From Nitrospirota bacterium (GTDB lineage Bacteria; Nitrospirota; Thermodesulfovibrionia; Thermodesulfovibrionales; JdFR-88), in assembly GCA_021789555.1 (NCBI GenBank), contig JAJYJK010000007.1, positions 1 to 64,000 of the forward strand: DNA of 64,000 nt, in the 5' to 3' direction. The notes beneath the pieces were generated by a model. The model was not told the DNA's origin and ran no database searches. It saw only the letters and a list, made by a program, of their open reading frames with translations. Both the position numbers and the translations under genes were made by a program. Of the stretch, positions 1 to 7,561 are shown piece after piece (the stretch's first letter is position 1; each line of letters starts with the position of its first letter).

Positions 1-73
1 AAAAAGGCAACCGCAACCTCTTTAGGAAGATGCGCTTCCAGGCCCAAAAACCACTGGCGGCCACAACACCATG

Positions 74-125
74 ACCGGACATTTCTACTTTGCCGAAAAC
101 CGGACATTTCTACTTTGCCTTGACA
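74..125. repeat. Tandem 21-bp direct repeats, possible IS21-type element end
   Basis: Two identical 21-bp copies of ACCGGACATTTCTACTTTGCC lie at 74-94 and 99-119, with a 25-bp period, and are followed by a TTGACA ending at 125. Spaced repeated terminal motifs are a known feature of IS21-family ends, so this could be the right end of an element whose transposase lies left of the window. No transposase reading frame is visible here, and bases 1-73 show no recognisable gene. The assignment is inference. Confidence 0.4.
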
Positions 126-230
126 GCCGGTGCGGCCGCCCCTTGACTGAAAGCCCATTAACTGATAAATAGTTAAAAGAGACGCGGGCCCAATCTGCGG
201 TAAAACCGATAAACAACCTGGAGGTCAATT

Positions 231-728
231 ATGGCTTTGAAATCGAAGGAAGAATCGCGGGAGCTGGCCAGGAAGGAACAGGCGCGGGCCATATCGCCGT
301 TTGAGCACCTGGAGCGGCAGTTCGAGGAATTCTTCAGGAGGCCGTTTTCCATGCTCAGGCAGCCATGGTGGCCGGCGAGAAGGGTATTCGAGGCCGAAGA
401 GCTTTCCCCATCGGTGGACATCTTCGAAGACGCCGGGGACATCGTGCTCAAGGCGGAGCTTCCCGGCATGAGCAAACAGGACATCACTGTCGATCTTACC
501 GACCACATAATCACCATCTCCGGTGAAAAGAAGAAGGAAGAAAAGATCGAGGACAAGAATTTCTATCGCGTGGAGCGCTCCTATGGGGCCTTCACCCGGT
601 CTTTCGAGTTGCCCTCCGACGTGAAGGCCGATCAGGTAAAGGCCAAATTCCACGACGGCGTACTGGAAGTCCGGCTGCCCAAGACGGAGGAGGCCAAGCG
701 GAAGGCCAAGAGCGTCCCCATAGAATAA
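231..728 (+). CDS. Small heat-shock protein (Hsp20/alpha-crystallin family)
   Basis: ATP-independent holdase chaperone that keeps unfolding cytoplasmic proteins soluble for later refolding. The 165-residue length is usual. A charged N-terminal arm is followed by an alpha-crystallin domain at about residues 60-155, starting near SPSVDIFEDAG and ending with the diagnostic GVLEVRLPK strand; the C-terminus ends in VPIE, the usual tail motif. The start is fixed by a GGAGG Shine-Dalgarno at 220-224, six bases from the ATG. A TTGACT that could be a -35 box lies at 143-148, but I see no clear heat-shock sigma or CIRCE element. The gene is monocistronic and followed by a hairpin terminator. Confidence 0.95.
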   Translation: MALKSKEESRELARKEQARAISPFEHLERQFEEFFRRPFSMLRQPWWPARRVFEAEELSPSVDIFEDAGDIVLKAELPGMSKQDITVDLTDHIITISGEKKKEEKIEDKNFYRVERSYGAFTRSFELPSDVKADQVKAKFHDGVLEVRLPKTEEAKRKAKSVPIE

Positions 729-797
729 AGTCCCCGCTGCCCTGAAGGGATGGGGGAGGATGTCCTCCCCCCCCATCCCTCCGACCTGGAACCGGAA

Positions 798-820
798 GGC
801 CCCTTCAAGGGGCCGTTTTA
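798..820 (+). terminator. Rho-independent terminator after hsp20
   Basis: GGCCCC (798-803), loop TTCAA, GGGGCC (809-814) forms a perfect stem, followed by GTTTTAATT. It sits 70 bases after the Hsp20 stop codon. Confidence 0.7.
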
Positions 821-937
821 ATTGATCTTCCCTGCGGCTTGCCGCAGGGAAGCTAATGTAAGGAAATTTTCCTATTATATTCGCTCGCTTGACCCCGTGG
901 CAATTTTTTGCCCACGGGGAATACGCTCGCTGCCCAT
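821..937. repeat. Dispersed intergenic repeat, copy 1
   Basis: This segment aligns with 18627-18759. The 97-bp parts 841-937 and 18663-18759 align without gaps and share an identical core (ATTCGCTCGCTTGACCCCGT and the next 14 bases). Copy 1 carries a perfect stem CCCCGTGG/CCACGGGG around an AT-rich loop, and a second hairpin CCCTGCGG-CTTG-CCGCAGGG at 830-849. It has no coding capacity of its own. The hairpin structure suggests a REP-like or non-autonomous element, or a structured RNA. Confidence 0.7.
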
Positions 938-1115
938 CTCAAACCGCATGATTGGGTTATGCCTCTTGAATTAATGATATCTCTACGCCTTCGGGTTTAC
1001 TTTTCCCCGGATTTTTCAGTATCATCGAAGGTGATAATGCTCATGCAATAGTAAGACTAGGCCGCCTGAGGGATGATCCCATTTGATTGATAATACCGGA
1101 TGCGGGCCGCGGGCC
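938..1115. other. Intergenic region with no recognised feature
   Basis: Between the dispersed repeat and the solute-binding protein I see no gene, tRNA or riboswitch that I recognise. Small imperfect palindromes occur (TATCATCGAAGGTGATA near 1020; GGGATGATCCC at 1070-1080). The promoter of the following two-gene unit is presumably here, but no convincing -35/-10 pair stands out. Confidence 0.5.
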
Positions 1116-1862
1116 ATGCAATGCAAAAACCGCACGTTGAATCCCCGGCTGTTACTGCGTCTGCTGGCAATCGGCATTGTCCTTTGCTCCGGCAGCGCCT
1201 ACGGGAAGCCCCTGCTGCTGAACACCTTTAATACCTATCCCCTTTCCTCTCCGCAGGGGACCGGGTATCTGGACCTTGTCATCAAGGAGGCGTTCCGCCG
1301 GATAGGGGCCGATGTGAAGATCGTCCGGCTGTCCTCCGAGCGGGGGCTCGTCAATGCCGACAGGGGTATCGATGACGGCGACTTCGTCCGTATCGCGGGG
1401 CTCGACAAGACATATCCCAACCTGGTCAGGGTGCCTGCGGCGCTCTGCGATTTCGAGTTTACCGTCTTTACGAAAGACCCCTCCATCAGGATTGAGGGGT
1501 GGCAGGGCCTGAAACCTTATAACGTCGGCATCATCACCGGCTGGAAGATACTCGAACGGAAGATCGTGGGGACCCGTTCGTTGACAAAGGTGGGAAACGC
1601 CACCGCCCTCTTTGAACTCCTCGCGCACGGCCGGGCGGACCTGGTGGTATTCGACAAGGTGGAGGGCGACGCCATCATAAAAAAGCTGGGGCTCTCCGGG
1701 ATAATAGCGCTCAGGCCGTATCTTGCCAGGCAGGACATGTACCTGTATCTGAACCGCCGCCATGCCGGCCTGGCGCGGAGGCTTGCGGAGGCGCTGCTGG
1801 AGATGAAGACGGACGGCTCCATGCGGCGCATAGCGAGGTCAGTCGCCGGCCTGAAGGAATAA
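1116..1862 (+). CDS. Periplasmic solute-binding protein of the SBP_bac_3 type, probable sensor partner
   Basis: Resembles amino-acid-type periplasmic binding proteins (family 3), here about 248 residues with a signal peptide whose hydrophobic core reads LLLRLLAIGIVLCSGSAYG. The body has the expected ligand-domain features, such as the GYLDLVIKEAF segment and a late GRADLVVFD lobe. No ABC permease or ATPase is nearby; instead a hybrid histidine kinase begins 16 bases downstream, so a role in signal perception is more likely than transport. That is inference from context. The start is uncertain: ATG 1116 places the signal peptide well, and an upstream in-frame TTG exists at 1083. The stop codon lies inside a 14-bp tandem duplication shared with the next gene's ribosome-binding site. 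Confidence 0.75.
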   Translation: MQCKNRTLNPRLLLRLLAIGIVLCSGSAYGKPLLLNTFNTYPLSSPQGTGYLDLVIKEAFRRIGADVKIVRLSSERGLVNADRGIDDGDFVRIAGLDKTYPNLVRVPAALCDFEFTVFTKDPSIRIEGWQGLKPYNVGIITGWKILERKIVGTRSLTKVGNATALFELLAHGRADLVVFDKVEGDAIIKKLGLSGIIALRPYLARQDMYLYLNRRHAGLARRLAEALLEMKTDGSMRRIARSVAGLKE

Positions 1863-1863
1863 T

Positions 1864-1877
1864 CCTGAAGGAATAAT
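1864..1877 (+). repeat. 14-bp tandem duplication carrying the ribosome-binding site
   Basis: CCTGAAGGAATAAT occurs twice in direct tandem, at 1850-1863 and 1864-1877. The first copy contains the last codons and TAA stop of the binding-protein gene; the second supplies the AAGGA Shine-Dalgarno for the kinase start at 1879. Confidence 0.85.
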
Positions 1878-1878
1878 A

Positions 1879-4494
1879 ATGGCCGACGAGCAGAGACAGA
1901 TCCAAAACCGTATCGGGCGGCGCCTCCTGAAAAAGGTCCTCCTCTTCAGCTTCGTGGTGACGATTATTTTCACGGTCATCCAGGCATGGATGGACTACAG
2001 CATCCGGATGTCGGGCATCAACGAAACGATCGGGCAGGTCAAAAAAGTCCAGGTCAGAGGGCTTATCACCGCTCTCTGGAACTACGACATGCAGGAGCTC
2101 GCCGCCGAAGTCGAGGGGATACACCATTTCAATTATCTGAATTACGCGGCGGTCATCGACCGCGGCAAGTTGATCGCCCAGGCGGGGCAAAAGAAGCGGA
2201 AAAATGTCATCACGCGGGAAATAGCGCTCACGCGGGACTATAACGGCAGGCAAGTCATGCTCGGCACCCTCTACCTGCAGGCCGACACCGCCCTGGTGGT
2301 CCGTGACGTCCTTGCCAGGATTGCGCTTATCTTCCTGTTCCAGGCGGCGACGGTCGCCATTGTGGCGTTTTTTCTCCTGTGGCTGTTCGGGCGAATGGTC
2401 ACACGGCATCTCTCCATAGCCGCAAGCTATTTCCGCTCCTTCAACGTCGCCGGCATGAATGCCCCGCTCGTGCTCGACAAGCCGGCGAAAGACGATGAAC
2501 TGGACACCCTGGCCGGCGCTTTCAACATGATGCGCGAGCACCTTGCCGCCTCCTACCTGCAGCAGCTCTGCGCGCAGCAGGAAATCGAGGAGAGCGAGAG
2601 GCGGTTCCGCGTGCTGTTTGAGCAGGCGCCTGACGCCATCACCGTTTACGACCAGGACGAAAACCGGTTCGTTGACGCAAATGAAAACGCGGAGCGCCTC
2701 TTCGCGCTCAGCCGCGAGGAACTCTTGAAGACCGGTCCGCGGCAGATCTATCCCGACGCCCAGCCGGACGGCCGTTTAATCTCCGAGAGCATATCGGAGA
2801 ATATCAAGCTCACCCTTGCCGGGGAGTCGGTGGCCCTCGACAGGCTGATCCGGTGCGCCGACGGCAAAGAGCGCCTCTGCGAGGTGCGCCTTGTAAGGCT
2901 GCCCTCCGGGGAGCGAAGGCTGATCAGGGCCAGCTATATCGACGTGACCGAGCGCAGGCAGGCGGAAAAAGCCCTCTTCTACGCGGAGAAAAAATTCAGG
3001 GACCTCCTCGAGACCATCCAGCTCATAGCCGTCATGCTGGACTGCGACGGCAACGTCGTCTTCTGCAACGACTACTTCCTCGGCCTGACGGGATGGTCCA
3101 GGGACGAGGCGCTGGGCAACAACTGGTTCGATATGTTTTTGCCCGGTGAAAACAGGGAGACCGTGAAATCCGTCTTCAAATCCATCTTGCGGGACAATGC
3201 GCCCCTGCATTACGAAAACCCCATCGTCACCCGCGAGGGCGCCAAACGGCTCGTCATATGGGACAATTCCGTCTTGCGGAATTTCGGGGGCGACGTCATC
3301 GGCACCGCGAGCCTGGGCATCGACGTCACGGAGCACCGGAGGCTCGAAGAGCAGCTGCGCCAGGCCCAGAAGATGGAGGCCATCGGACAGCTGGCCGGCG
3401 GCGTGGCGCATGACTTCAACAATATCCTCTGCGCCATCGTGGGATACGCGCACCTGGCGCTCATGAAGATGCCGGAGGGCGATCCGGTCAGGGGCAACAT
3501 GGAACAGATACTCCGGGCGTCGGAGAGGGCGACCACGCTCACCAGGAGCCTGCTTTCATTCAGCAGGAAGCAGATCATCAACCCGAGGCCCAACAACCTG
3601 ACCGATATCATAAGGGGGCTTGAGAAATTCCTTTCGAGGCTGATCAGGGAAGACATCGAAATGAAGATCAAATGCGGCGAGGGCGATATGATGATCTTCG
3701 CCGACAGGGGGCAGATCGAACAGATGCTGATGAACCTCGTCACCAATGCCAGAGACGCCATGCCCGGGGGCGGGCATATAGCGATAGGTACAGTGAAGGT
3801 GCGCATGGATGAGGAATTCATAAGGATGCACGGCTACGGGAAGCCCGGCGCATACGCCGCTATCGTCGTCTCGGACACGGGCGAGGGGATGGACGCAAAG
3901 ACGAAGGAAAGGATATTCGAGCCCTTCTTTACAACGAGGGAGCAGGGGAAGGGCACCGGCCTCGGGCTCTCCATGGTCTACGGCATAGTGAAGCAGCATG
4001 AGGGCTTTATCGACGTGGACAGCGAACAGGGGAAAGGGGCGGAGTTCAGGATTTACCTGCCGCTTGTAAGCGCCGCCGTCCCGGACAGGCAAAGGGACAT
4101 AAGGCTGCCCGAGGCGGAGGGGGGGGTTGAGACGCTGCTCGTTGCGGAGGACGATGAGGCGATAAGGCAACTGAACACCGAACTGCTGCGGAATTACGGC
4201 TACAGGATAATCGAGGCGGTCGACGGCGAGGACGCGGTCGCCAAATTCAGGCAGAACATGGATGACGTGCAACTCATTATCATGGACGGCATCATGCCCA
4301 AGAAAAACGGGAAAGAGGCGTATGAGGAGATACGGGCGATAAACCCCTCGGTAAGGGTGATCTATTTGAGCGGCTACGCGGAGGACATCATCAGCAGGGA
4401 GGGCCTGCTCGAACCGGGGACAAATTTTATCCTGAAACCCGTCACGCCCGCGAACCTGCTGAAGAAGGTGAGGGAGGTGCTGGACGGGGACTAA
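1879..4494 (+). CDS. Membrane-bound hybrid sensor histidine kinase with two PAS domains and a receiver
   Basis: An 871-residue inner-membrane sensor. Order: TM1 (about 16-38), periplasmic domain of about 110 residues, TM2 (about 148-172), HAMP-like linker, PAS1 (about 245-365), PAS2 (about 370-490), HisKA with phospho-accepting His511 in GGVAHDFNNIL, HATPase_c with GTGLGLSMVYGIV, and a C-terminal receiver whose phosphorylated Asp803 sits in IIMDGIMPKKNG. All catalytic motifs are intact. It directly follows the solute-binding protein and probably receives its signal through the periplasmic domain. No dedicated DNA-binding regulator follows, so the output partner is unknown. The ATG is preceded by GAAGGAAT. 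Confidence 0.93.
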   Translation: MADEQRQIQNRIGRRLLKKVLLFSFVVTIIFTVIQAWMDYSIRMSGINETIGQVKKVQVRGLITALWNYDMQELAAEVEGIHHFNYLNYAAVIDRGKLIAQAGQKKRKNVITREIALTRDYNGRQVMLGTLYLQADTALVVRDVLARIALIFLFQAATVAIVAFFLLWLFGRMVTRHLSIAASYFRSFNVAGMNAPLVLDKPAKDDELDTLAGAFNMMREHLAASYLQQLCAQQEIEESERRFRVLFEQAPDAITVYDQDENRFVDANENAERLFALSREELLKTGPRQIYPDAQPDGRLISESISENIKLTLAGESVALDRLIRCADGKERLCEVRLVRLPSGERRLIRASYIDVTERRQAEKALFYAEKKFRDLLETIQLIAVMLDCDGNVVFCNDYFLGLTGWSRDEALGNNWFDMFLPGENRETVKSVFKSILRDNAPLHYENPIVTREGAKRLVIWDNSVLRNFGGDVIGTASLGIDVTEHRRLEEQLRQAQKMEAIGQLAGGVAHDFNNILCAIVGYAHLALMKMPEGDPVRGNMEQILRASERATTLTRSLLSFSRKQIINPRPNNLTDIIRGLEKFLSRLIREDIEMKIKCGEGDMMIFADRGQIEQMLMNLVTNARDAMPGGGHIAIGTVKVRMDEEFIRMHGYGKPGAYAAIVVSDTGEGMDAKTKERIFEPFFTTREQGKGTGLGLSMVYGIVKQHEGFIDVDSEQGKGAEFRIYLPLVSAAVPDRQRDIRLPEAEGGVETLLVAEDDEAIRQLNTELLRNYGYRIIEAVDGEDAVAKFRQNMDDVQLIIMDGIMPKKNGKEAYEEIRAINPSVRVIYLSGYAEDIISREGLLEPGTNFILKPVTPANLLKKVREVLDGD

Positions 4495-4510
4495 TACCGG
4501 GACAGACTCC

Positions 4511-5233
4511 TCAGCCGCGCGACTCCCAGGCCATCGCCTCCCGGTACTCGCGGAAAAGCCTCTCCCGCCTCCTGAACTCCGGGGAGTGCATGGAGCGCCT
4601 GCCGTTTTTTAGCGCGACCCCCAGCTGCGCATGGAGCATCTCGTGGTAGACCACGAACCGGAGGTAATAGGACGGCACGCCCTTTCTGTCGAGCAGAGGG
4701 TTTATCTTTATGAGCCCGCGGCCGCCGTTTACAGGCGGCGAGTAACTGCCCAGTGTGCGCTTCTTCACGGAGCATCTGGGGGGCCTGCGGCCCCATCCGA
4801 TATCGCAGGCAAGCCCGCCGTCGAAATATTGCCTGTTGACCGAATCGTACGCGAGGGCGAGGTCGTGGAACCTGCCGGCAGTCCTTGGCGGGGGATTTTC
4901 TCCCGTCCGCCTGCCGGGGGCTGGCCCCCTTTCGATCTCCCCTTGGTTTTCCCTTATGTAGCGCGACAGGACCGGAAAGCGCTCGCCTTTCCTGCGGTTT
5001 CTAATGAACCTGGCTATCTCCGAGACGACCTCCGGGCCGGCCTTGAGGAATATCGCGTGGAGCCTGAGGCTTGTCCCGCCGCCCGAGCGCCTCAGGGACA
5101 AAACGCTCACCGAATTCGAAGTGATGGCGATGGAAACAGGCGCGCCGGTCAGGGCGCAAAGCCGCCTCTCAAGGCCCTTTTCATCCCACCCGAAAGGCAG
5201 TACGGGCTGCAGGTCTTCCTCCACAAAAGGCAC
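4511..5233 (-). CDS. SprT-like zinc metalloprotein
   Basis: A 240-residue protein whose C-terminal half matches the SprT-like family: a YDSVNRQYF entry helix, SVKKRTLGSY, INPLLD, then the zinc-binding HEMLH in VVYHEMLHAQLG and a later MHSPEFRRRERLF segment. The N-terminal 100 residues are not recognised. Eukaryotic SprT/Spartan proteins cleave DNA-protein crosslinks; the function of bacterial members is largely unknown, so only a putative metallopeptidase is claimed. It is convergent with the upstream kinase (16-bp gap). The GTG start at 5233 has no Shine-Dalgarno, and on the minus strand a TATACT lies five bases upstream of it. Confidence 0.8.
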   Translation of the reverse strand: MPFVEEDLQPVLPFGWDEKGLERRLCALTGAPVSIAITSNSVSVLSLRRSGGGTSLRLHAIFLKAGPEVVSEIARFIRNRRKGERFPVLSRYIRENQGEIERGPAPGRRTGENPPPRTAGRFHDLALAYDSVNRQYFDGGLACDIGWGRRPPRCSVKKRTLGSYSPPVNGGRGLIKINPLLDRKGVPSYYLRFVVYHEMLHAQLGVALKNGRRSMHSPEFRRRERLFREYREAMAWESRG

Positions 5234-5377
5234 CCGTAAGTATAACCCAAGCCCGGCGCCGGAAGATACCTCAGCCCCGCCCGATAGTCGGGCAGGGAAA
5301 GTTACTGTATAATTTGGCTGGGAGGGCCGTCTTTCCCCCGATTGTCCGGATTTTCAATGACGAAAGGAGCAACTGGC

Positions 5378-5854
5378 ATGAAAAGACCGGCCGAAAAGAC
5401 CGAGGATTTTTTGAACCTGATGGTGGACTGGCAGGCGACCGAGTACCAGATGATCGAATACGCGGGCAGGGAGGCCCCGAAGACCAAAATCCCCCTCATA
5501 AAGACCATGCTGCATGCGATGGAGTTTGAGGCAAAAAAGCGCTGCCTCATACAGCAGATGCTCATCGAGAGCGTCAAGAAAGAGGCGGTAAACCTGGACC
5601 CCGAGGACCTGCAGGCGCTCTCGGCCCATTTGAACCGCCAGATAGAGGCGGAGGAAAAGGCCCTCCCCCTGGCGGAGGCGGCGCTCGAAAAAAGCGAACT
5701 CTTCATGCCGCGCTTCCTGCTTTCATACCTCGTCTCGGAATTGAAGAAGGAAAACAGCCTCCTGAGACAGTTTGAAGACGAGGTCAAGGGCGCGGCGATT
5801 TCGACCTCGGCCGGCTCAAAGCTATTTGATTCCGGCAAAACGGGGGCTCTCTGA
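5378..5854 (+). CDS. Uncharacterised helical protein
   Basis: I do not recognise this family. From ATG 5378 it is about 158 residues, predicted almost entirely helical and highly charged, with no signal peptide or membrane segment. A Lys/Glu-rich middle (residues about 60-110) could form a helical bundle. The start was chosen because AAAGGAG at 5363-5369 lies eight bases upstream; in-frame starts upstream (5342, 5357) lack one. A TATAAT at 5308-5313 may be its -10 box. It sits just before the globin-coupled kinase homologue, with its own promoter between them, so a shared role is only possible. Confidence 0.7.
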   Translation: MKRPAEKTEDFLNLMVDWQATEYQMIEYAGREAPKTKIPLIKTMLHAMEFEAKKRCLIQQMLIESVKKEAVNLDPEDLQALSAHLNRQIEAEEKALPLAEAALEKSELFMPRFLLSYLVSELKKENSLLRQFEDEVKGAAISTSAGSKLFDSGKTGAL

Positions 5855-5882
5855 TTCAGGCAGCGGGCAGCCGTAGACGCGA

Positions 5883-5911
5883 TTGACCGCGCAGGCATCC
5901 TCTGCTAAAGT
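5883..5911 (+). promoter_or_regulatory. Sigma70-type promoter abutting the globin-kinase start
   Basis: TTGACC (5883-5888), 17-bp spacer, TAAAGT (5906-5911) preceded by TGC (extended -10). The expected start of transcription is near 5918, only about five bases before the ATG at 5923, where no Shine-Dalgarno is present. Confidence 0.55.
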
Positions 5912-5922
5912 TTTCTCCTGAG

Positions 5923-7083
5923 ATGCGATACTCGAGTGTTGCCCTTTCCGTGCCTTTCAGCAAATTGAACCTCTTCATCGAAGAGCTCGGCCTCACCGCG
6001 TCCGAACTCGCGGTCCTCGAACCCTACAAGGGGCTCTTCGGCGAAAAGGCGCGTGAATTTGCCGGCTATTTCTACGATGTCTTCACGGGCATAAGCGATA
6101 CCAGGAAGATCATCGAGCAGCTTGAAAACCCTCAGATGCTCAAAAACGACTGGGCCAACTGGTTCAGGACGGTCTTCACACTCGAACTGGACGAGAATTT
6201 AATGGCGTATCTGTGGAAGATAGGCATAAGGCACGTGGAGGTCAATCTGGACCAGCGTTACACGAACCTGGGTTTCTCGATGGTGAGGAAGTTCTGCGGG
6301 CGGATAATCCGGAGCGATGTGCCGGCGGAAGACCAGATAAAGGTCTCCTCCGTCATAGACAGGATACTGGATTTCTGCCTGCTCACCGAGACCAGCGCGT
6401 ACATAGACGCCACGAGCCGCTGCGACCTGGAGATCATAAAGGGCATCGCAGACCGGATAAGAAACCCCATAACCATAATAGGGGGCAATTTAAGAAGGAT
6501 CCAAAAACTACTCGACGTAAAAGACCCCTCGTACTGCGTCGTGGAAGACATCATCGCCCAAAGTTCCAGATGCGAGACCATGGTGGCGGACATCAGGACA
6601 TACGTCGAGATGTTCCAGAAAGAGGCCTACCCCGTAAAGATATCTCTTCCGGACCTGGTAAAACTCGTGCTTGAGGAGCTTGCGGAAAAGGCGAAAGCGG
6701 CCGGGATAGCGATAGAGACCGGCATAGACCCCCGGACAGGCTCCATCGAGGCGGACCCCCCGGACATCAAGACCGCGTTCTATCGGGTAGTGGAAAACGC
6801 CATCGAGGCCGCGGCCGAGTCCCCGGGACCGAGGGTCACCATCACATCGGAGCCCTACCGGGCCCCCTTTAACGCCGTAAAGATAACCATCTTCAACACC
6901 GGCGTGCCGCCCCGCCCCGAAGAGGTGGAGCGGATGTTCTCCCTCTTTTACTCCACCAAGCCCGGCGGCTCCGGCCTGGGCCTGCCCATAGCCCGTCTGG
7001 CAATAAAAAAGAGCTTCGGCAGGCTCGCCCTCGAGCCCGTCGCCGAGGGCACACGGGCGGTGATAGTCCTTCCAAAAGGATGA
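5923..7083 (+). CDS. Globin-coupled histidine kinase homologue lacking the phospho-accepting histidine
   Basis: A 386-residue soluble protein. Residues about 15-155 match the protoglobin/globin-sensor domain, with the proximal haem ligand His104 in IGIRHVEV, so it probably binds haem and senses O2, NO or CO. Residues about 165-240 align with a HisKA dimerisation domain, but the H box reads GIADRIRNP: Asp177 (GAC) replaces the phosphorylated histidine. The C-terminal ATPase domain keeps an N box (ENAIEA) and the GSGLGLPIA lid, whereas the G1 box is NTGVP with Asn325 in place of the usual Asp. It is therefore probably a pseudokinase or a phosphatase/scaffold. The start is uncertain because the promoter nearly touches it. 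Confidence 0.88.
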   Translation: MRYSSVALSVPFSKLNLFIEELGLTASELAVLEPYKGLFGEKAREFAGYFYDVFTGISDTRKIIEQLENPQMLKNDWANWFRTVFTLELDENLMAYLWKIGIRHVEVNLDQRYTNLGFSMVRKFCGRIIRSDVPAEDQIKVSSVIDRILDFCLLTETSAYIDATSRCDLEIIKGIADRIRNPITIIGGNLRRIQKLLDVKDPSYCVVEDIIAQSSRCETMVADIRTYVEMFQKEAYPVKISLPDLVKLVLEELAEKAKAAGIAIETGIDPRTGSIEADPPDIKTAFYRVVENAIEAAAESPGPRVTITSEPYRAPFNAVKITIFNTGVPPRPEEVERMFSLFYSTKPGGSGLGLPIARLAIKKSFGRLALEPVAEGTRAVIVLPKG

Positions 7084-7085
7084 GG

Positions 7086-7451
7086 CTACAGGGGTTTTAG
7101 CACACAGTTTTCGAGGATGACCTTGTAGAAATACCCCGCGCCGAAATCCTTGTCTGCGGAGACCGTGCAGGTGGCGCTCACGCGCTCACCCGGCTTGGCG
7201 GACTGGCTGGTGGTAAGGACTACCTCGTCCATCCCCTTTGAACCCGTCCCGTCCTTCAGGTGTATCCAGTTTTTGCCCATGATGTTCTTGTTGATCTTGA
7301 TCACGCGCCCCGAAACCACGGCCTTTTTGCCATTGAGCTTTGTCCTGCCCGCATAGAGCGCCTTAATCGAAATCGCATGCGCCGTCCCAGCCGGGGCCAG
7401 AAACAGCAAGGCCAACGAAAGCAGGGAGGCAATTCGCACCAGTTTTTTCAT
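7086..7451 (-). CDS. Secreted OB-fold protein
   Basis: About 121 residues. A signal peptide (hydrophobic core IASLLSLALLFLAPA, probable cleavage after AHA) precedes one small OB-fold domain: GKKAVVSGRVIKI, then NWIHLKDGTG, then GERVSATCTV. This resembles the periplasmic OB-fold proteins often annotated as nucleic-acid-binding, although a periplasmic member probably binds another ligand. The start at 7451 was chosen because it gives a normal signal peptide; the frame extends 13 codons further upstream. It is convergent with the globin-coupled gene, with two bases between their stop codons. Function unknown. Confidence 0.8.
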   Translation of the reverse strand: MKKLVRIASLLSLALLFLAPAGTAHAISIKALYAGRTKLNGKKAVVSGRVIKINKNIMGKNWIHLKDGTGSKGMDEVVLTTSQSAKPGERVSATCTVSADKDFGAGYFYKVILENCVLKPL

Positions 7452-7561
7452 CGGGAAATTCTCCTTGGGCGTTTTATGGAAATCGACCACTAGAATACAT
7501 TAAGCCCCTGGGATTAATCAATCTCGCCCTCCGCCGGCGGCGAGGGCCGCTTCGGGGTTTA

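Noticed and set aside
139-161. Heat-shock sigma-32 promoter upstream of hsp20
   Set aside because: CCCCTTGA and CCCATTAA are only seven bases apart, far too close for a -35/-10 pair.
225-776. Long minus-strand reading frame opposite hsp20
   Set aside because: It mirrors the Hsp20 codons in a GC-rich gene and has no homology pattern; the same holds for most long antisense frames in the window.
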